From Carya illinoinensis (taxonomy: Eukaryota > Streptophyta > Magnoliopsida > Fagales > Juglandaceae): a stretch of DNA of 64,000 nucleotides. Positions 20,780-32,507 of the stretch are shown piece by piece (positions within the stretch are counted from its first letter, which is position 1; the number at the start of each line of letters is the position of its first letter). The stretch lies in the NCBI RefSeq assembly GCF_018687715.1, contig NC_056761.1, forward strand, positions 20,328,001 through 20,392,000. Reading direction: 5' to 3'. A model generated the notes under the pieces. That model was not told where the DNA came from, did not search any database, and saw only the letters and a list, made by a program, of their open reading frames with translations. Made by a program: the position numbers and the translations under genes.

Positions 20780-20986
20780 TTAATCAAAATCAACATTCCG
20801 CAAAAATACATCCATTGATTGATGACAGAAATCAATACTAATCAATCTCAAGGCCCCAAATTGAAAACACATAACATCATCCCAAAATACATTTGTCTCT
20901 TCTAAAGATAAGGAACATATCCAAAAGGCATAAGTCCTTCCCGGCCAACCAACGAGAGCGCCTATAACTTTTATCCAATATCCCAC
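20780..20986 (-). other. Open frame shared by E2 and E3 (68 codons)
   Basis: It contains ALVGWPGRTYAFWICSLSLE and CHQSMDVFLRNVDF. The equivalent frame in E3 (34890-35123) is open too and most residues agree. I do not recognise the family. The similarity may only reflect recent common descent of the two elements. Confidence 0.3.
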
Positions 20987-22618
20987 ACTTCAAGCTCATT
21001 ACCTATATTTTGAATAACATCTAATCTTACAATAACTAAACTCACTATAAACTACCATTGACTTCACCTAGACATAATCGAAACGCTCTTGGTAACTCAC
21101 CCACCTACTTGTACCCTAAAAAACTCTAGTATTAAAACTTCTAATTCATTCAATCGCACATCACAAATAAATCTCAAGACAGGCCATACTGTTTAAATCT
21201 TTCAATCCATCAAAAATTGTTGAACAACACTCATGGATCCTAATGCTTTATTACCTCATACATATGATTATGCTACCCATCGTTGATGCATAAGTTTCAA
21301 CTTCCAAGATTTTATTACCCACCACACATGGCGACCCAACAATCTCTCTTCAAGTTAAATAATAATTTCCAAAGGAAAGTCTCAAAATTTAAATTCCTAT
21401 GTGACGTCATCTCACAATTAATTCCTAAAGATAATCACTACAATCATTACCAACTAACATTCCATTGAGTAACACGCTTCGACTGAACACTCTAATCGAC
21501 TCACCAATAACTCCAAGTCAAAATCTATTGAATTAAATACTATTGTACATAATCTACTTCAACACCTATCAAAGCCAATTCTTCCAAGTCCAAAAATGGG
21601 ACAAAGGCCTGCACTCTTCAAATCCAAATTACATAATATAAAAACAAGTAATATAATTTCCACAAGTCTACGGCTCATAAAGCCTCAACTTCAATTGAAT
21701 TCAATACCAACAAATAAACTATTGTTTCCAACACCTCAATGGATCTATTTCTTCTGAATCGATAAAAATCATTTCCTAAAATCTATTACTACAATCTCGA
21801 GTTAACAATAATCATTTTCTGAACTAGATTGATATCTTCAGTCATCAGAGAAATACACGAACTAGATCATTACCTTCAATTCCCAAAGAAATACCCTCTT
21901 GAAAAAATTTCACACATCAGTAACTCAACTTTGATCAATCCTATTTAATGGTTGCAAACTAATCACTCTCCAAAGTAGATCAGGCTAGTACACCAAGCCT
22001 ATAAAACTAATAACTCAACTCTTATTATAAATCGGTCATTTAACTCTGTAATTCTAAAACCTTAAATCACATAAGAATCATTTTCTAGAATTTCTAAGAT
22101 CAATGAACTTACACCCCATAATAGAACAATCGACTCCCAAAGCTTTCAAAATCTAAAACATTAATGGATAATAAATCATTTTCTAAAATCCTCAAGATTG
22201 ATGGCTTTAATCCAAAACATTCATCTTAAAAGCTTGTAAAATCTAAAGCCCCAATTGCCACCAAATTACTCATCTGAATCAACGAAATTTAAAACTTGAA
22301 ATTTAATTATTTCCCCCAAAGCTTGTCGAACCTAACACCTTAATTACCATAAACTTATTTTCCTAAAATCTATAAGGCCTCAAACCTTAAATAAAATTCT
22401 CTTAAACTTATCCTTAAAGTTCGTTGAACCTACACTCTCCTATTCTATAGCCTCATTACATAAATTCTACAAAACCTTGACCTCAATCATCTTAAGAGAC
22501 TTAAAGCTAATTCCTCTCCTCATTGCGACGTGAGTTCCCACCTTACAAAGATTGCCTAAACCATGAAATTCCCTTCAGACCTCGCTAAGAATTCAAGCCT
22601 ACTACACTAAATGTTCAT

Positions 22619-22690
22619 GCCTAATAATAGTATTCTCGATTATACCGCCTTCCTGCCTAATAATAGTATTCTCGATTATACCGCCTTCCT
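22619..22690 (-). repeat. Two tandem 36-bp units in E2
   Basis: GCCTAATAATAGTATTCTCG starts at 22619 and again at 22655, identical over 36 bases. E3 has a single, slightly different copy at about 37717-37752. Confidence 0.9.
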
Positions 22691-23044
22691 GCCATAGCGT
22701 AACCCTTAACCCCAATTTCAACTCCGAACAAAACAAATCAAAATAAATTAAAACAAAATAAATAAAATTATAAATAAACCAATTAAATAAAATAACATAC
22801 ACTGAAACAAATAAAACAACATACTTCCAATTCAAATAAGATAAAATCAAACCAAACCAAACCAAACCAAATCAAATTAAATAAAATAAATTCAAATTTC
22901 ATAAAATAATTTCAAGTCAAATAAAATCGAATCAAGTTAAATAAAAATAAATCAAATTAAATAAACAAAATAATTTCAACTCAAGCTTTTAAAACTTTCT
23001 GGTACTCCACCTATGGGACATGTGGTTTTACCCAAAGCTGAACC

Positions 23045-23056
23045 GCTTTGATACCA
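23045..23056 (-). other. Primer binding site of E2
   Basis: On the minus strand TGGTATCAAAGC lies two bases after the 5' LTR end; it matches the methionine-tRNA primer sequence TGGTATCAGAGC except one base. Confidence 0.8.
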
Positions 23057-23058
23057 CC

Positions 23059-25288
23059 TGTGATGCCCCCAACTCCCACATACGGACACGTTGAAATCGA
23101 GGCATCGGGATGATGACAACACGGGTCACATATCCCATCGCCAAGTGCCAAGTGTACATGCAACAAGTGTACAATAAAATCACGCAGCGAATAATAACAG
23201 TCTTATAACTAAGTACCAGAATTTTTGTTTAAATACAAACTCGTTTAAAGTACACATAATAAAATATTACAAGTCTCAAATATTGTTTCAAACCAAATTA
23301 CAAGACATACAAACTAGTAGAGATAACTTATAACATAAAGGACTCCAAGTCAATAATCTGGTGGAGCCGCCTCTTCGGGCTCAGCCTCCTCCTCCTCAAC
23401 CTCTGCATCAAAATCTACGGTACCAAAAATTGTGCCGCAGGTAAGTAATAATCCAAACACTACAAGATAAAATATATTAAACTCAACAATATGCATGAAA
23501 AGATGCCAAATGCACATGTCCCATAAATCCATATTTTTTCACGCATGCCAAAATCTCATTTTAGCCCAAAACATATCATTTAAAACAAGTCTTTGCTATT
23601 ATCCTAGATAATGGCTCAAACCAAGAAAACCACCATTTTTCCAGAAAATGGATTACAATAAACTCAAATAAAACCTCGTCATTTTTCCAGAAAATGGCTC
23701 ATATCCAATATTCAAAACCAGATCCAATTTAATGCATGCACCATGATCTCCCCTAAAGATTATCTGCACACTCTGGCTCTTGTGCCACACCGCAGGTAAC
23801 AACTACGCATGTGACACCTAAACAAGCGATAGCCAGTCTCGTGCCCAGCGCGTACCTGGACCAGGCCATCCTCTAGTCCCCGTCAGCCGAGGGACCACGG
23901 AGTCGACACGATAGAGTTACCGTATCGTGCGATCCGGTCGTCGCCTAGTGACAACCCAGGGGATGTCACTCAGTATTATCCACTCCCGAGTGACCAGAGA
24001 ATCTCCACCAAGATAATACCCCATCCCGACTTGGGGTCGTGATACACACGCACCCGAAAATCCATTTACACATAAAACCAGTTTTTCTCAATTTAATGCA
24101 TGCACATATATGCACCATGCAATGCACACCTCAAGACACAATTTATCCATCAAAACTCAACATCAACAATAACCAAACAACTCCATCCTCAAATCCATCC
24201 GACCCCCGACTCCTCAGACTCAGTCCGAAATAACCAACCAGTCAATGAATTTATTATACAAGCAATAATATATTTAAATCTAAAATAGAGTTTGGAAAAT
24301 ACTTACAGCGCTATATAATAATTTCTGAAGGATCCACGAGCTAAAAAGAGTGAAGAAAAAGCAACGTAACAGTGTAAAAACACTGTGGCTGTGGGTTGTA
24401 AAATACCAACTTTTGAATGGGAACGATCCAAGGCTTGAGATTGATAGGAAATGGCTTAGAGATATTTATGAAGCTAGTGGAAGTGAGGGTTGGTTGTGGG
24501 TGGCGGTGGAAGTGAAAAATGGCCAAAATTAAGTTGAGCTCGTGGAGGCTGCTTAGGCAAGGGATCGAAGCTGGAAATGGATGGTTTAGGATGGCAAGAG
24601 GTCGATGATGAAGCTGTGAAGATATGGTGGCCGGAGGTGGAACGATGGCAGCGGAACAGCTCAAAAACCGTGCGGATTGGTGAGGCTCACTGCGGCTAAC
24701 GGCAGAGCGGGAGGGGCTGGAAATTTGTGGGGTTGTGTGTTGGCCAGTGGGGGACTGAATGGTGGGGGTGGTGATGGACATGCCGATGAGCAGCGGTGGC
24801 CTGGGCAGCTGAACCAAACGACAGGAGGGAAGAGAGAGAGAGCATACGCGGAAAGAGAGAAAATAGGAAGGGAAAAAAGAAAGAAAAAGAGAAAATAAAA
24901 AGAAAGGAGAAAAAGAAAAAGAGAAAAAGAAAAGATGGGAAAAAGAAATGAGGTCCAGTCCTCACCTCTAGAGTCCAGAAACTGATCTGACGAAAACAAC
25001 TTTAAAAGCTATAAAACGAATAAAGTAATTTAAACATCACATCTAGCTAAAATATAATAAATAACTAGTAAATACTAACAACAAAATTTTAAATTCAAAA
25101 AAAAATTAAAATAATTTAAACATAAATTTAAACTCAAAACGATAATTAATATAAGAAAGCTTTACAAAATAATTTTCACAGCTAAATAAGTTCAATTAAA
25201 ATACGATAATTTAAAATAAAAGAACCAATATTTTAATTAAATTAAAATACTCTTTCAGTGAAAATATACGTAAAAAAGGGGTATCACA
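23059..25288 (-). repeat. 5' LTR of E2
   Basis: 2230 bp, same landmarks as the 3' LTR. It has an additional block at 23829-23945 in the place of the 86-bp-spaced duplication, including a perfect inverted repeat CACGATA/TATCGTG (23907-23913, 23923-23929). A polypurine stretch (24830-24955 on plus) corresponds to the LTR pyrimidine tract. Confidence 0.87.
23350..23421 (-). other. Short acidic reading frame in the E2 5' LTR
   Basis: Reads TVDFDAEVEEEEAEPEE, then AAPPDY and a stop. Confidence 0.4.
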
Positions 25289-25499
25289 ATACACCTGATG
25301 AGTGACAAGGATAGCTCGCTAAGCACCAAAGATAGTAACCTGAAATCATGAAATGAAACTATCTTGCAAATAAAAACAAAAAAAACAACAAAAAACAAAA
25401 AGGAAAAGAAAGAAAATAAGAGAAAACAAAAATAAAACAAAACAAATAATAATAAAAAAAAAAACATACCTAGGTGGGTGTGGTCAAGATTGATAGACC

Positions 25500-25755
25500 G
25501 GATCCACAAATAGAATGTCTTTCACTTCCAAAACTTGTCTATCAATTAATACTTTAAGGCGTTGACCATTTACTCGAAAAATCCGACCATTCTTAGGATC
25601 CTGTATTTCTGCCACTCCATTTTTAAAAGTATGTTTCACTACAATTTTCGCAAGTGTTTATGAAGTCTAGAATCATATCAGTGTATTCGATCATTAAGTT
25701 TAAACATCTTTCTAAAAATATTTTTATCATAAAACACTTTCATTTTAACCTTATA
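25500..25755 (-). pseudogene. Integrase C-terminal remnant of the Athila-like element
   Basis: Read on the minus strand with frame changes: VFYDKNIFRKMFKLNDRI, then YDSRL, then VAEIQDPKNGRIFRVNGQRL, the usual end of Athila-type pol (the VNGQRLK motif). An in-frame stop interrupts the start of this piece. It is preceded, with no RT, RNase H or integrase core, by the pre-RT segment. Confidence 0.75.
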
Positions 25756-26115
25756 GATTTTAGACTTAGGCAAAGGTTTCAATTTCACTTTTGGTGCTTC
25801 CATACTTGAAGGAATCTGTTTTTCACCTTTCTTAGGCAACTCCTCAAATTTCGATTGTCACGCCCGTGTTCCATAATCTTGAGTCTTATAAAAAACAAAA
25901 CAAATATCAACAATATCAGATGAATCACTAATAGTATCAAACTCAAAATTAACAAGGGAATATTCAGCAGGATCAAAATCATGAATTGTGTGAACTCCTT
26001 TGTTTATGAGTGCATCAATCATGTAAGTTTGGTGGCACTCATCATCCTCCATTGGTTGTTTTTCAAGATGGAAAATATTCAATTCGAGAGTTATATTGCC
26101 AAAAGAAAGCTTCAT
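25756..26115 (-). pseudogene. Protease-to-RT linker segment of the Athila-like pol
   Basis: An open frame at 25858-26115 (minus) contains LSFGNITLELNIFHLEKQP and YMIDALINKG, equivalent to the post-protease region of Athila-type polyproteins. After a stop the segment continues as MEAPKVKLKPLPK, which in relatives is followed directly by the RT domain. Here it ends and the integrase tail follows. Confidence 0.72.
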
Positions 26116-26249
26116 TAGACCATTCCTGCAATTAATAAGAGCGTTAGTAGTAGCGAGGAAAAGTCTACCTAAAATTAAGGGGATTTTAGAATTAGATTCA
26201 ACAACAGAACTAGTGTTAAGGATTAAAAAATCAACAAGATAGAAAAAAT

Positions 26250-26660
26250 TGTAATTTAGATCAAAACATCCTAAACTATACCTTTTGGTTTCTTAACTGA
26301 ACGGTCAACCAATTAAAATATAACAAAAGTTGGCTTAATTTCACCCAAACCAAGCTGCAAATAAATAGAATAAGGCATCAAATTAACACTAGCTCGTAAA
26401 TCTAGCAAGGCTTGCCCAAACTCATAATTCCCAATATTACATGCAATGGTTGGACAACCAGGATTCTTATACTTAGGAGGAATTCATTGCTCAATTAAAG
26501 CACTAATTTGCTCTGTCAGAAATGTTGTGTTCTTAATATGGTGCTTCCTTTTAACTGTACACAAATCTTTGAGAACTTTTGTATAAATAGGAACTTGTTT
26601 AATAACATGCAAAAGAGGAAGGTTTCTTTACCTGTCTGAGGTTCTCCAAGATTTCATTAC
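26250..26660 (-). pseudogene. Aspartic protease of the Athila-like element, active site altered
   Basis: On the minus strand PGCPTIACNIGNYEF is followed by LLDLRASVNLMPYSIYLQLG and then KPTFVI and LVDRSVKKPKG, typical of the Athila-type protease. The catalytic triad position normally reads D-L-G-A-S; here the glycine is arginine (about 26388-26402). Several stops interrupt the flanking sequence. Confidence 0.8.
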
Positions 26661-28060
26661 TATAATCCAAAGTTCCCATACCATATTTTAAAGCTTGAGG
26701 AAATGGTACCTTAACTGAACTCTTGATTACCTCAACTTCCTTGGGCAACTTGGTAGTATAATTGCTTTGTTCTTCTTCAACATTCTCTAGCTTATCAGTT
26801 GTTTAGATGTGTAAGGACTTACTACTTCTTGTCACAATGGCATTGACCTCTTTCAAATTTCCTTGCGCCATATGTTGACCTTGGGGTGTAGATTAAGCTT
26901 GAGAAGGGAACTTGACACGCTCATTCATACTCAAGGAACTCATCATCTTGGATATATGACTCTTTATCTCTTTGTTTTCTTCAATAACTTGCATAATCAA
27001 AAATTCGAACTTTTGATTAGTTTTATTCTTTGTCTCAATAAAAGTATGCAAAGTGTCATCTAAAGGACCCCTAGAAGATGAAGGTGCATGATATGGTGCA
27101 GGATATGATCTAGGAGGTTGTGTAGGTGGCTGGTTTTCAGACTTCTAGCTAAAATTGGGGTGATTGCGCCACCCCAGATTATTGGTATCAGAGAAAAGTG
27201 TAATAGGCTTCTTGTATATACCTAAGGCATTATATTGTTCCTCATACATCCCTCTCATTTCAGCAAATATGGGACACTCTTGGGCATCACTCTGCCACAC
27301 ACAAAACATGGTCAAAAAAACTCTGCATGATTAGCCGCGTGTGTTATCTTTATGTCCTTAGTCTTTAACACCTATAGCTCCCTAGTGAGCATCTCAATCT
27401 TAGCCTTTAGGTTATCCTCTTACTTGAGATGGTAAACTCCACCACCATTTCGGTTTTCTTGTAGGTCGTGACCTGTTTGTGCTCTCAGTAGTACTAGGTC
27501 CAATCCAAGTGTGAGCTTTTTCAGAAAGCTCATTGAGGTATTCTAGGGCCCCTCATCTAGATCTTTCTGTAAGAACTCACCATTACACATCATCTCCACA
27601 AATTGGCACTCTCTAGGTGTAAGTCCCTCATAAAAATAGCTCACTAAGTGCCAATTCTCATACCCATGGTGAGGACCCATACTCAACAACTTCTTAAATC
27701 TCTCCCAAGACTGAAACAGAGTCTCATTGTCCTTCTGTGCAAATGTAGAGATTGTCTTTTAAAAACATTGGTATTATGTTGGGGAAATTATTTATTAAAG
27801 AAGACCTGAATCATCTCATTCCATGACCCAATAGACCGTGGTCTTAGCGGGTATAGCCTACTCTTAGCTCTATCCTTCAAAGAGAAAGGAAAGAGCTTAA
27901 GTCTAACAATGTCATCAGTTGCATTTTGACTATGAAAGGTCACAACTACTTCCTCAAACTCCCTAATGTGCACGTATGGATTTTCATTTTTCAAGCCATA
28001 AAAAATAGGGAGTAACTATATCATCCCTATTTTAAATTCCAATTGGCGAGTATTAGCTGG
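26661..28060 (-). pseudogene. gag of the Athila-like element
   Basis: It encoded the capsid protein. The open part 27788-27994 (minus) carries HIREFEEVVVTFHSQNAT and LFPFSLKDRAKSRLYPL plus SWNEMIQVFF, the core of the retrotransposon gag domain. Downstream in shifted frames come ETLFQSWERFKKLL, HHGYENW, FYEGL, then an LGWRNHPNFS motif (about 27150-27185) and a region ending VNAIVTRSSK. Multiple frameshifts and stops make it non-functional. Confidence 0.8.
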
Positions 28061-28380
28061 AAACATGATGCATGATGGTGTGGCTGTACGTGTAGGGAGG
28101 AGGTAATCCTGAAGGGTCCTAGAGGGTTGATCTCCATGTTCACTCATTTCCTCAAAATTAGAAGAATTATCAAACAAATTATTAGAAAAATTAGACTCTA
28201 CTCTAATACAGGTCTACAAGCAAACCGATCCATTACGTCTCTATACCTGTGCATGCAAGATAAACAAAACACAACACTAAAAAAAGAAAATAAAGATGCA
28301 ACAAGCTAAAAGAAGGAAGAAATTTATCGCCTTTACAAACTGCTGAAAAAAAAAACTATCTAGCAATTCTTCTACTGTCT

Positions 28381-28397
28381 TCCCGGCAACGGCGATA
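28381..28397 (-). other. Primer binding site of the Athila-like element
   Basis: On the minus strand TATCGCCGTTGCCGGGA matches, except its second base or so, the complement of the 3' end of aspartate tRNA (TGGCGCCGTTGCCGGGGA), the primer used by Athila/Tat-type elements. It lies five bases after the 5' LTR. Confidence 0.82.
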
Positions 28398-28402
28398 AAA
28401 TT

Positions 28403-29659
28403 TGATTATGCCCAAAGAATAACGGAGTAGTTGTAGCACAAATTTGGAGTGTCGATTTCACAAAGAGACAAATTAAAAGAATAGTAAAAGGAAAAAAAAT
28501 AAAGAAAAATATTAAATTATTAATAGAGAATAAAGATTAATTTTAAATGCAAAGTGAAGCCAAATTACTAATGAAAAAAGTACTCAAATTTAACGAACAA
28601 TAGAGCGTCGAGAATTCCTTGCACAAATCTTGTATTTTAATTATTCTTAATTCATTGAATAACTTAATTGGGAATTCAATTCCCTAAATTTTCAATCAAA
28701 AGGTATATATTTATAATGAAAAATTAAACCAAATGTAACCCTTTGAAAAATCATTCACTACTTTTAAAATACGTAAATTATTATCCCTATTGAGAAAATC
28801 CAACGATAACAATATACTTGGGGAGCGATATCGCAGCAAAGAACTAAATTAATATAGATAAATAATTGATCTAAACATAATCAAAGAACTAATACATTCA
28901 ATAGAAAAAGCATGACTGAATAAAGAGTTTTAGCAATTGAAAATCAAATATATAAATTAAAAATACCATCTAATGTGCAAGTTCATCCATAGCCCTATTT
29001 GAGAATTTAGTTACCTATAAATATAATGGACAACAAAAATCTCAAGAGAACAATGAAGCAAATGGAGGCCATGGAAGTAATTTTCTCCTCTCTTCAAATC
29101 TGCCTCTTGTACCTCTCCTCCCCTCCTATTTTGTGCTAATGATATGCTTATATAGGGTAGGAAAGAAACCCTAATGTCTTCATAATTTTTGCATAAAAAA
29201 ATCGTCTAAATTGTAGGACTCATCTTGGCAGCTACGTACATGCTTCAGGAGTTCAAATTTGGAAGTTCTTATTAGAAACAAATTTATCTCCCTTTAAGAT
29301 AGATTTCTAATGCATCAATATGATATGTGAGTAGAAAGTTACGGTCAAAACACTAAAGTATGTCCAAGCTGTCTCCTAGCAAATTTTGGATTTTGACTTT
29401 TTGCAGTTTCTTTTTGTGAATTTTTTTTCTTGATCCAAATTGCTCTCAAACCCCATGAAAGTCCTCCTTTGAATTTGACTGGATTTTGACTTACTCTTTT
29501 ATAAACTCTAAAATTAAACATAAAAATCTACTTAGGATTATCCCAAGGTAAATAGAAATTTAATTCAAGAATACACACTGATTTCTATTAATTCTATTCA
29601 CATTTTAGCATTTTAATTTAATAATAGGGTATTTAGAGTTCACTTTCGCGTACTCATCA
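28403..29659 (-). repeat. 5' LTR of the Athila-like element
   Basis: About 1257 bp; in minus orientation TGATGAGTACGCGAAAG to GGGCATAATCA. It aligns with 15267-16617. Confidence 0.85.
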
Positions 29660-29660
29660 C

Positions 29661-30129
29661 AAGTACCACCAACACACCATGGTCCAAAGCCACACTCCAT
29701 TGGACTGGCTAGCCACAATCTCTGTCTTTGCACCACAACCGTTCACTATAGACAAACAATATGATCTCCTTCGTGCCACCATGCTTTCTTAGCATCACCA
29801 ATGCATGTTTGGTAGTTTGGTATGATGCTCGATGCTCACTCTTTCTACTAAGTAATTGTTGGTCCACGTATGGCTAGTTTGGGTTATCTCTATTTGCATG
29901 TTAGAAATTGTAGTTGAGTGATTTCAACGTTGGTTGATGTTTGGAGGGTCCCTTAGCTTGTTTGTAATTTTATGGTGCAGGAGGAAAAATACGTAAAATG
30001 TGGGTTGGTGTTCTAATGTCTCGGGAGTATGTTTGTAAATGGTGATGTGTGTTACGGTGAAATTTAAGCAAATCCAAAGAAGTTGGGCTAATCTATTAGT
30101 GGAGTAGTGCATTGAAAACTATACCTGGA
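29661..30129 (+). other. Right host flank of the Athila-like element, unassigned
   Basis: Begins AAGTACCAC, the word at the left flank, and continues the sequence of 15266. No supported gene. Confidence 0.5.
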
Positions 30130-31325
30130 CAATTATAAACCCAAGACACCATAATGGATAATTTTGTTTTTCTGGGCTGTTTGTGGGCTCATATTGAGCT
30201 ATAGTTCGGGTTATGGAATTTTATTAGTTAGTTTGGGTTTAGTGCTATTACGAGTTTATAATATTTTATGGCTTAGATAATACACTGCAAAAGTCAAGTA
30301 TGTGATGTTCCTATGCGAGACTTCGCCTAAAACTGACTAAGTTTGATTTTGCGAAAAATTTACATATTTTGTTATGAAGACACTCTTAGTCACTTTCTGC
30401 ACTATTCTATATATCTGAGAAATAAAATGTGAAATTTTATCATGACTGGTGTAGACATGATCAATTTTTGTATTTGATTTTCTTTACTGTGAGAAATATG
30501 TGAATGTGAAGTTTGAAATATTTATTTGATTACACAATATTATCTATCAAGTATATTCTTCTGTTATCACATTACATCTTAATACCCTAATGCATAAGAT
30601 TATGTTCTGCTTTGGTTACAGCCCTGCAACAAGTAATAATTGTGGTCTCTGTTCTATTACTAGCCCTACCACGTGATATAATTATAGCCTCTGGGCTAAC
30701 CTTGCTATGGGTGTAAAATTGTGACATGTATTTTAACCTTGCCACTAGGGTAAAATTATGGCCTATATTTTGAGTGCACGTGCTTTGGTGTTAAAGTGAT
30801 TTATGTTTTGCTTGGCTAACTACACATATGCATAACTCTAGAATGGTGGTAAGCATGGCCTCTGTTCTTGTTTTTGGTGTTGTTTCAGTTATGCTTATGC
30901 CTAAGATCTTTTGTCTATATTATTATTATTATTATAATGAAATGCTTTTGAAACACCACCGTTATTTTCTAGACTATTTTGTTTTTCATTCTTTAACTTA
31001 CTCATGTTTACACACTAGTATAGGTTTAATGCTTACTGAGTGAATGGACTCACCCATTTATCTCCACCATTTTTTTCATATGACTTTGATGGTTGTGACA
31101 ATTGGAATACATGGAATGTGACATGATTAGATGAGAAATGTGAGATAAGTGTCAGGTGGCATATGTGGGTTAATCTAACCTAAGAGAAATTTTGTTAGTA
31201 TTTAGTTTATTTTACTTAGAAGAATTTTTGAAAGATTTCATTATGGAGGAATATTCTTTTATCTTATTTTTATATTTAATGAATTTTAGGTTAAAAGGGT
31301 TCACCCTCGGATATGGTGCGTGACA
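30130..31325 (+). repeat. Family X dispersed repeat, copy 2 (opposite orientation)
   Basis: Reverse complement similarity to copy 1: TGGACTCACCCATTTATCTC (31045) mirrors GAGATAATGGGTGAGTTATC, and AACTTACTCATGTTTACACACTAGTATA mirrors the ACTAGTATAT region. A degenerate form of the 31-bp minisatellite lies at 30630-30780. The end GGTGCGTGACA (31315-31325) looks like an LTR end. Start not resolved. Confidence 0.5.
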
Positions 31326-32507
31326 TAGAATATATGAGAAAGAGAAAAGATGATGACATGGCATTAAGTGGCATGTCCTTGGCATATGAACAAGTCACTT
31401 GTATCAACCAAGAGGAAGCACGACACACCACCTTCCCCATGGTCTTCAAAAGTCACCTAAGCCAAGACCCCACCAAGCTCAAGCTTGGTCACAAACATGA
31501 CAAGCACAAGCGAGGCAACCATGCTAGTCGAAATGTCTTCATCTTAACACCATTTAACTAGTGAGATCTAATAAGTTACAGCCCTTAGACACCCTTTCTA
31601 GTCGATGTCCCTTAACCTAAGAGCTTCTCCAAACCTTCTTCAACCATCCCATACAAAGAACCCTAAACTAGTCATAATCCAAGAGGTTAGTGTTAAGGCC
31701 CATCAAAGCAAAGTGTGTAGACTCCAAAACCTCCATCCAAGTCATTAAAACTCTTCTTAAAACTCAAATTTATGTTGTTCTAATACTTCGGTAGTTGGAT
31801 GTTTTAATTAATTGGTGAACATGATGCAAATATGATAGGATAATGGAGGACTAGTCTTGGGTTAAGCTTGTTTGATGTGTTTATGATGTAAAATATGTAG
31901 TTTATATTATGTGTGCCAATTTGATGGAGATCAGATGTAATTAGGTTTTTTTTTAGAGTATATGATGTGTGATATTGACAATTATACAAAGTAGTGATTG
32001 AATGTACTTTGATTTGAAGATAAGATAATCAATGTTGAACATGGGACTATGTTGTTGTAATGAATTGTTGTAATCAAGGAAAAAGTGTTTCGGTTCATGC
32101 ATTAGGGACTTTATTAAGAGATATTTAATCTTTAATTTAATAGATTAAAAATAACTAGAAGCCTAGAAATGGAAGCAAACGTGATTCGGCTATTTATAAG
32201 GTTATGAACACTAATGAGGATCGAATAGTACTATAGTTGTGGAGGAGTTTAACTTATTAGTCATAATGAAGTGCTAATTGATGTGAATTAAGGAAAGGAA
32301 TTAGAAGTGATGACAAGGGATTGTAATTATATAATTATAGTTCAATTTATGATGGAATGGAATTAAGAAAGAGTGGTGAAAGAATTGAGCTAACATGATG
32401 ATTAGAGAAAATTTAAGGGTTCTGCACCCCTTTTTTATAGTGTTTTTAATGTGTTAAACAAAAATAAACTTAGGAATAGATCAGAAATAAGAAAAAATGA
32501 GGTATAT
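31326..32507. other. Unassigned stretch
   Basis: No supported gene. The 82-codon frame at 31313-31561 overlaps the end of X and shows no family motif. The rest is AT-rich. Confidence 0.45.

Larger units (their letters stand above)
20123..23044 (-). mobile_element. Non-coding internal region of E2
   Basis: AT-rich, rich in CAA/ATC words on the plus strand, and alignable with 34409-36720 plus 37555-38027 of E3. No gag, protease or RT motif is readable. The largest shared open frame is at 20780-20986 (minus). Confidence 0.7.
18049..25288 (-). mobile_element. Family E gypsy element E2, internally deleted (nested in the Athila-like element)
   Basis: It is a 7240-bp minus-strand element: 5' LTR 23059-25288, primer site, internal region 20086-23058, polypurine tract and 3' LTR 18049-20085. 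The flanks TTACA (18044-18048) and ATACA (25289-25293) agree in four of five bases. The internal 2973 bp encode no recognisable gag or RT; only the last residues of pol remain before the polypurine tract. It therefore relied on proteins of other elements. Primer site and pol-end motif point to a Tekay-like chromovirus ancestor. Confidence 0.87.
15267..29659 (-). mobile_element. Athila-like Ty3/gypsy element, pol deleted, with a nested E element
   Basis: Minus-strand element with LTRs 28403-29659 (5') and 15267-16617 (3'), an aspartate-tRNA-type primer site, gag, a protease, a pol remnant and a polypurine tract. The gag and protease motifs and the primer site are those of the Athila group. RT, RNase H and the integrase core are missing: the frame passes from the segment before RT straight into the integrase C-terminus near 25755. 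A 7240-bp E element (18049-25288) lies between the 3' non-coding region and pol. Removing it leaves about 7.15 kb. The nonapeptide-length word AAGTACCAC flanks both sides but one extra C lies between the right LTR end and the word, so the exact duplication is uncertain. Confidence 0.85.

Noticed and set aside
31313..31561. 82-codon frame with KLKLGHKHDKHKRGNHAS
   Set aside because: It starts inside the end of repeat X and has no family signature or supporting context.
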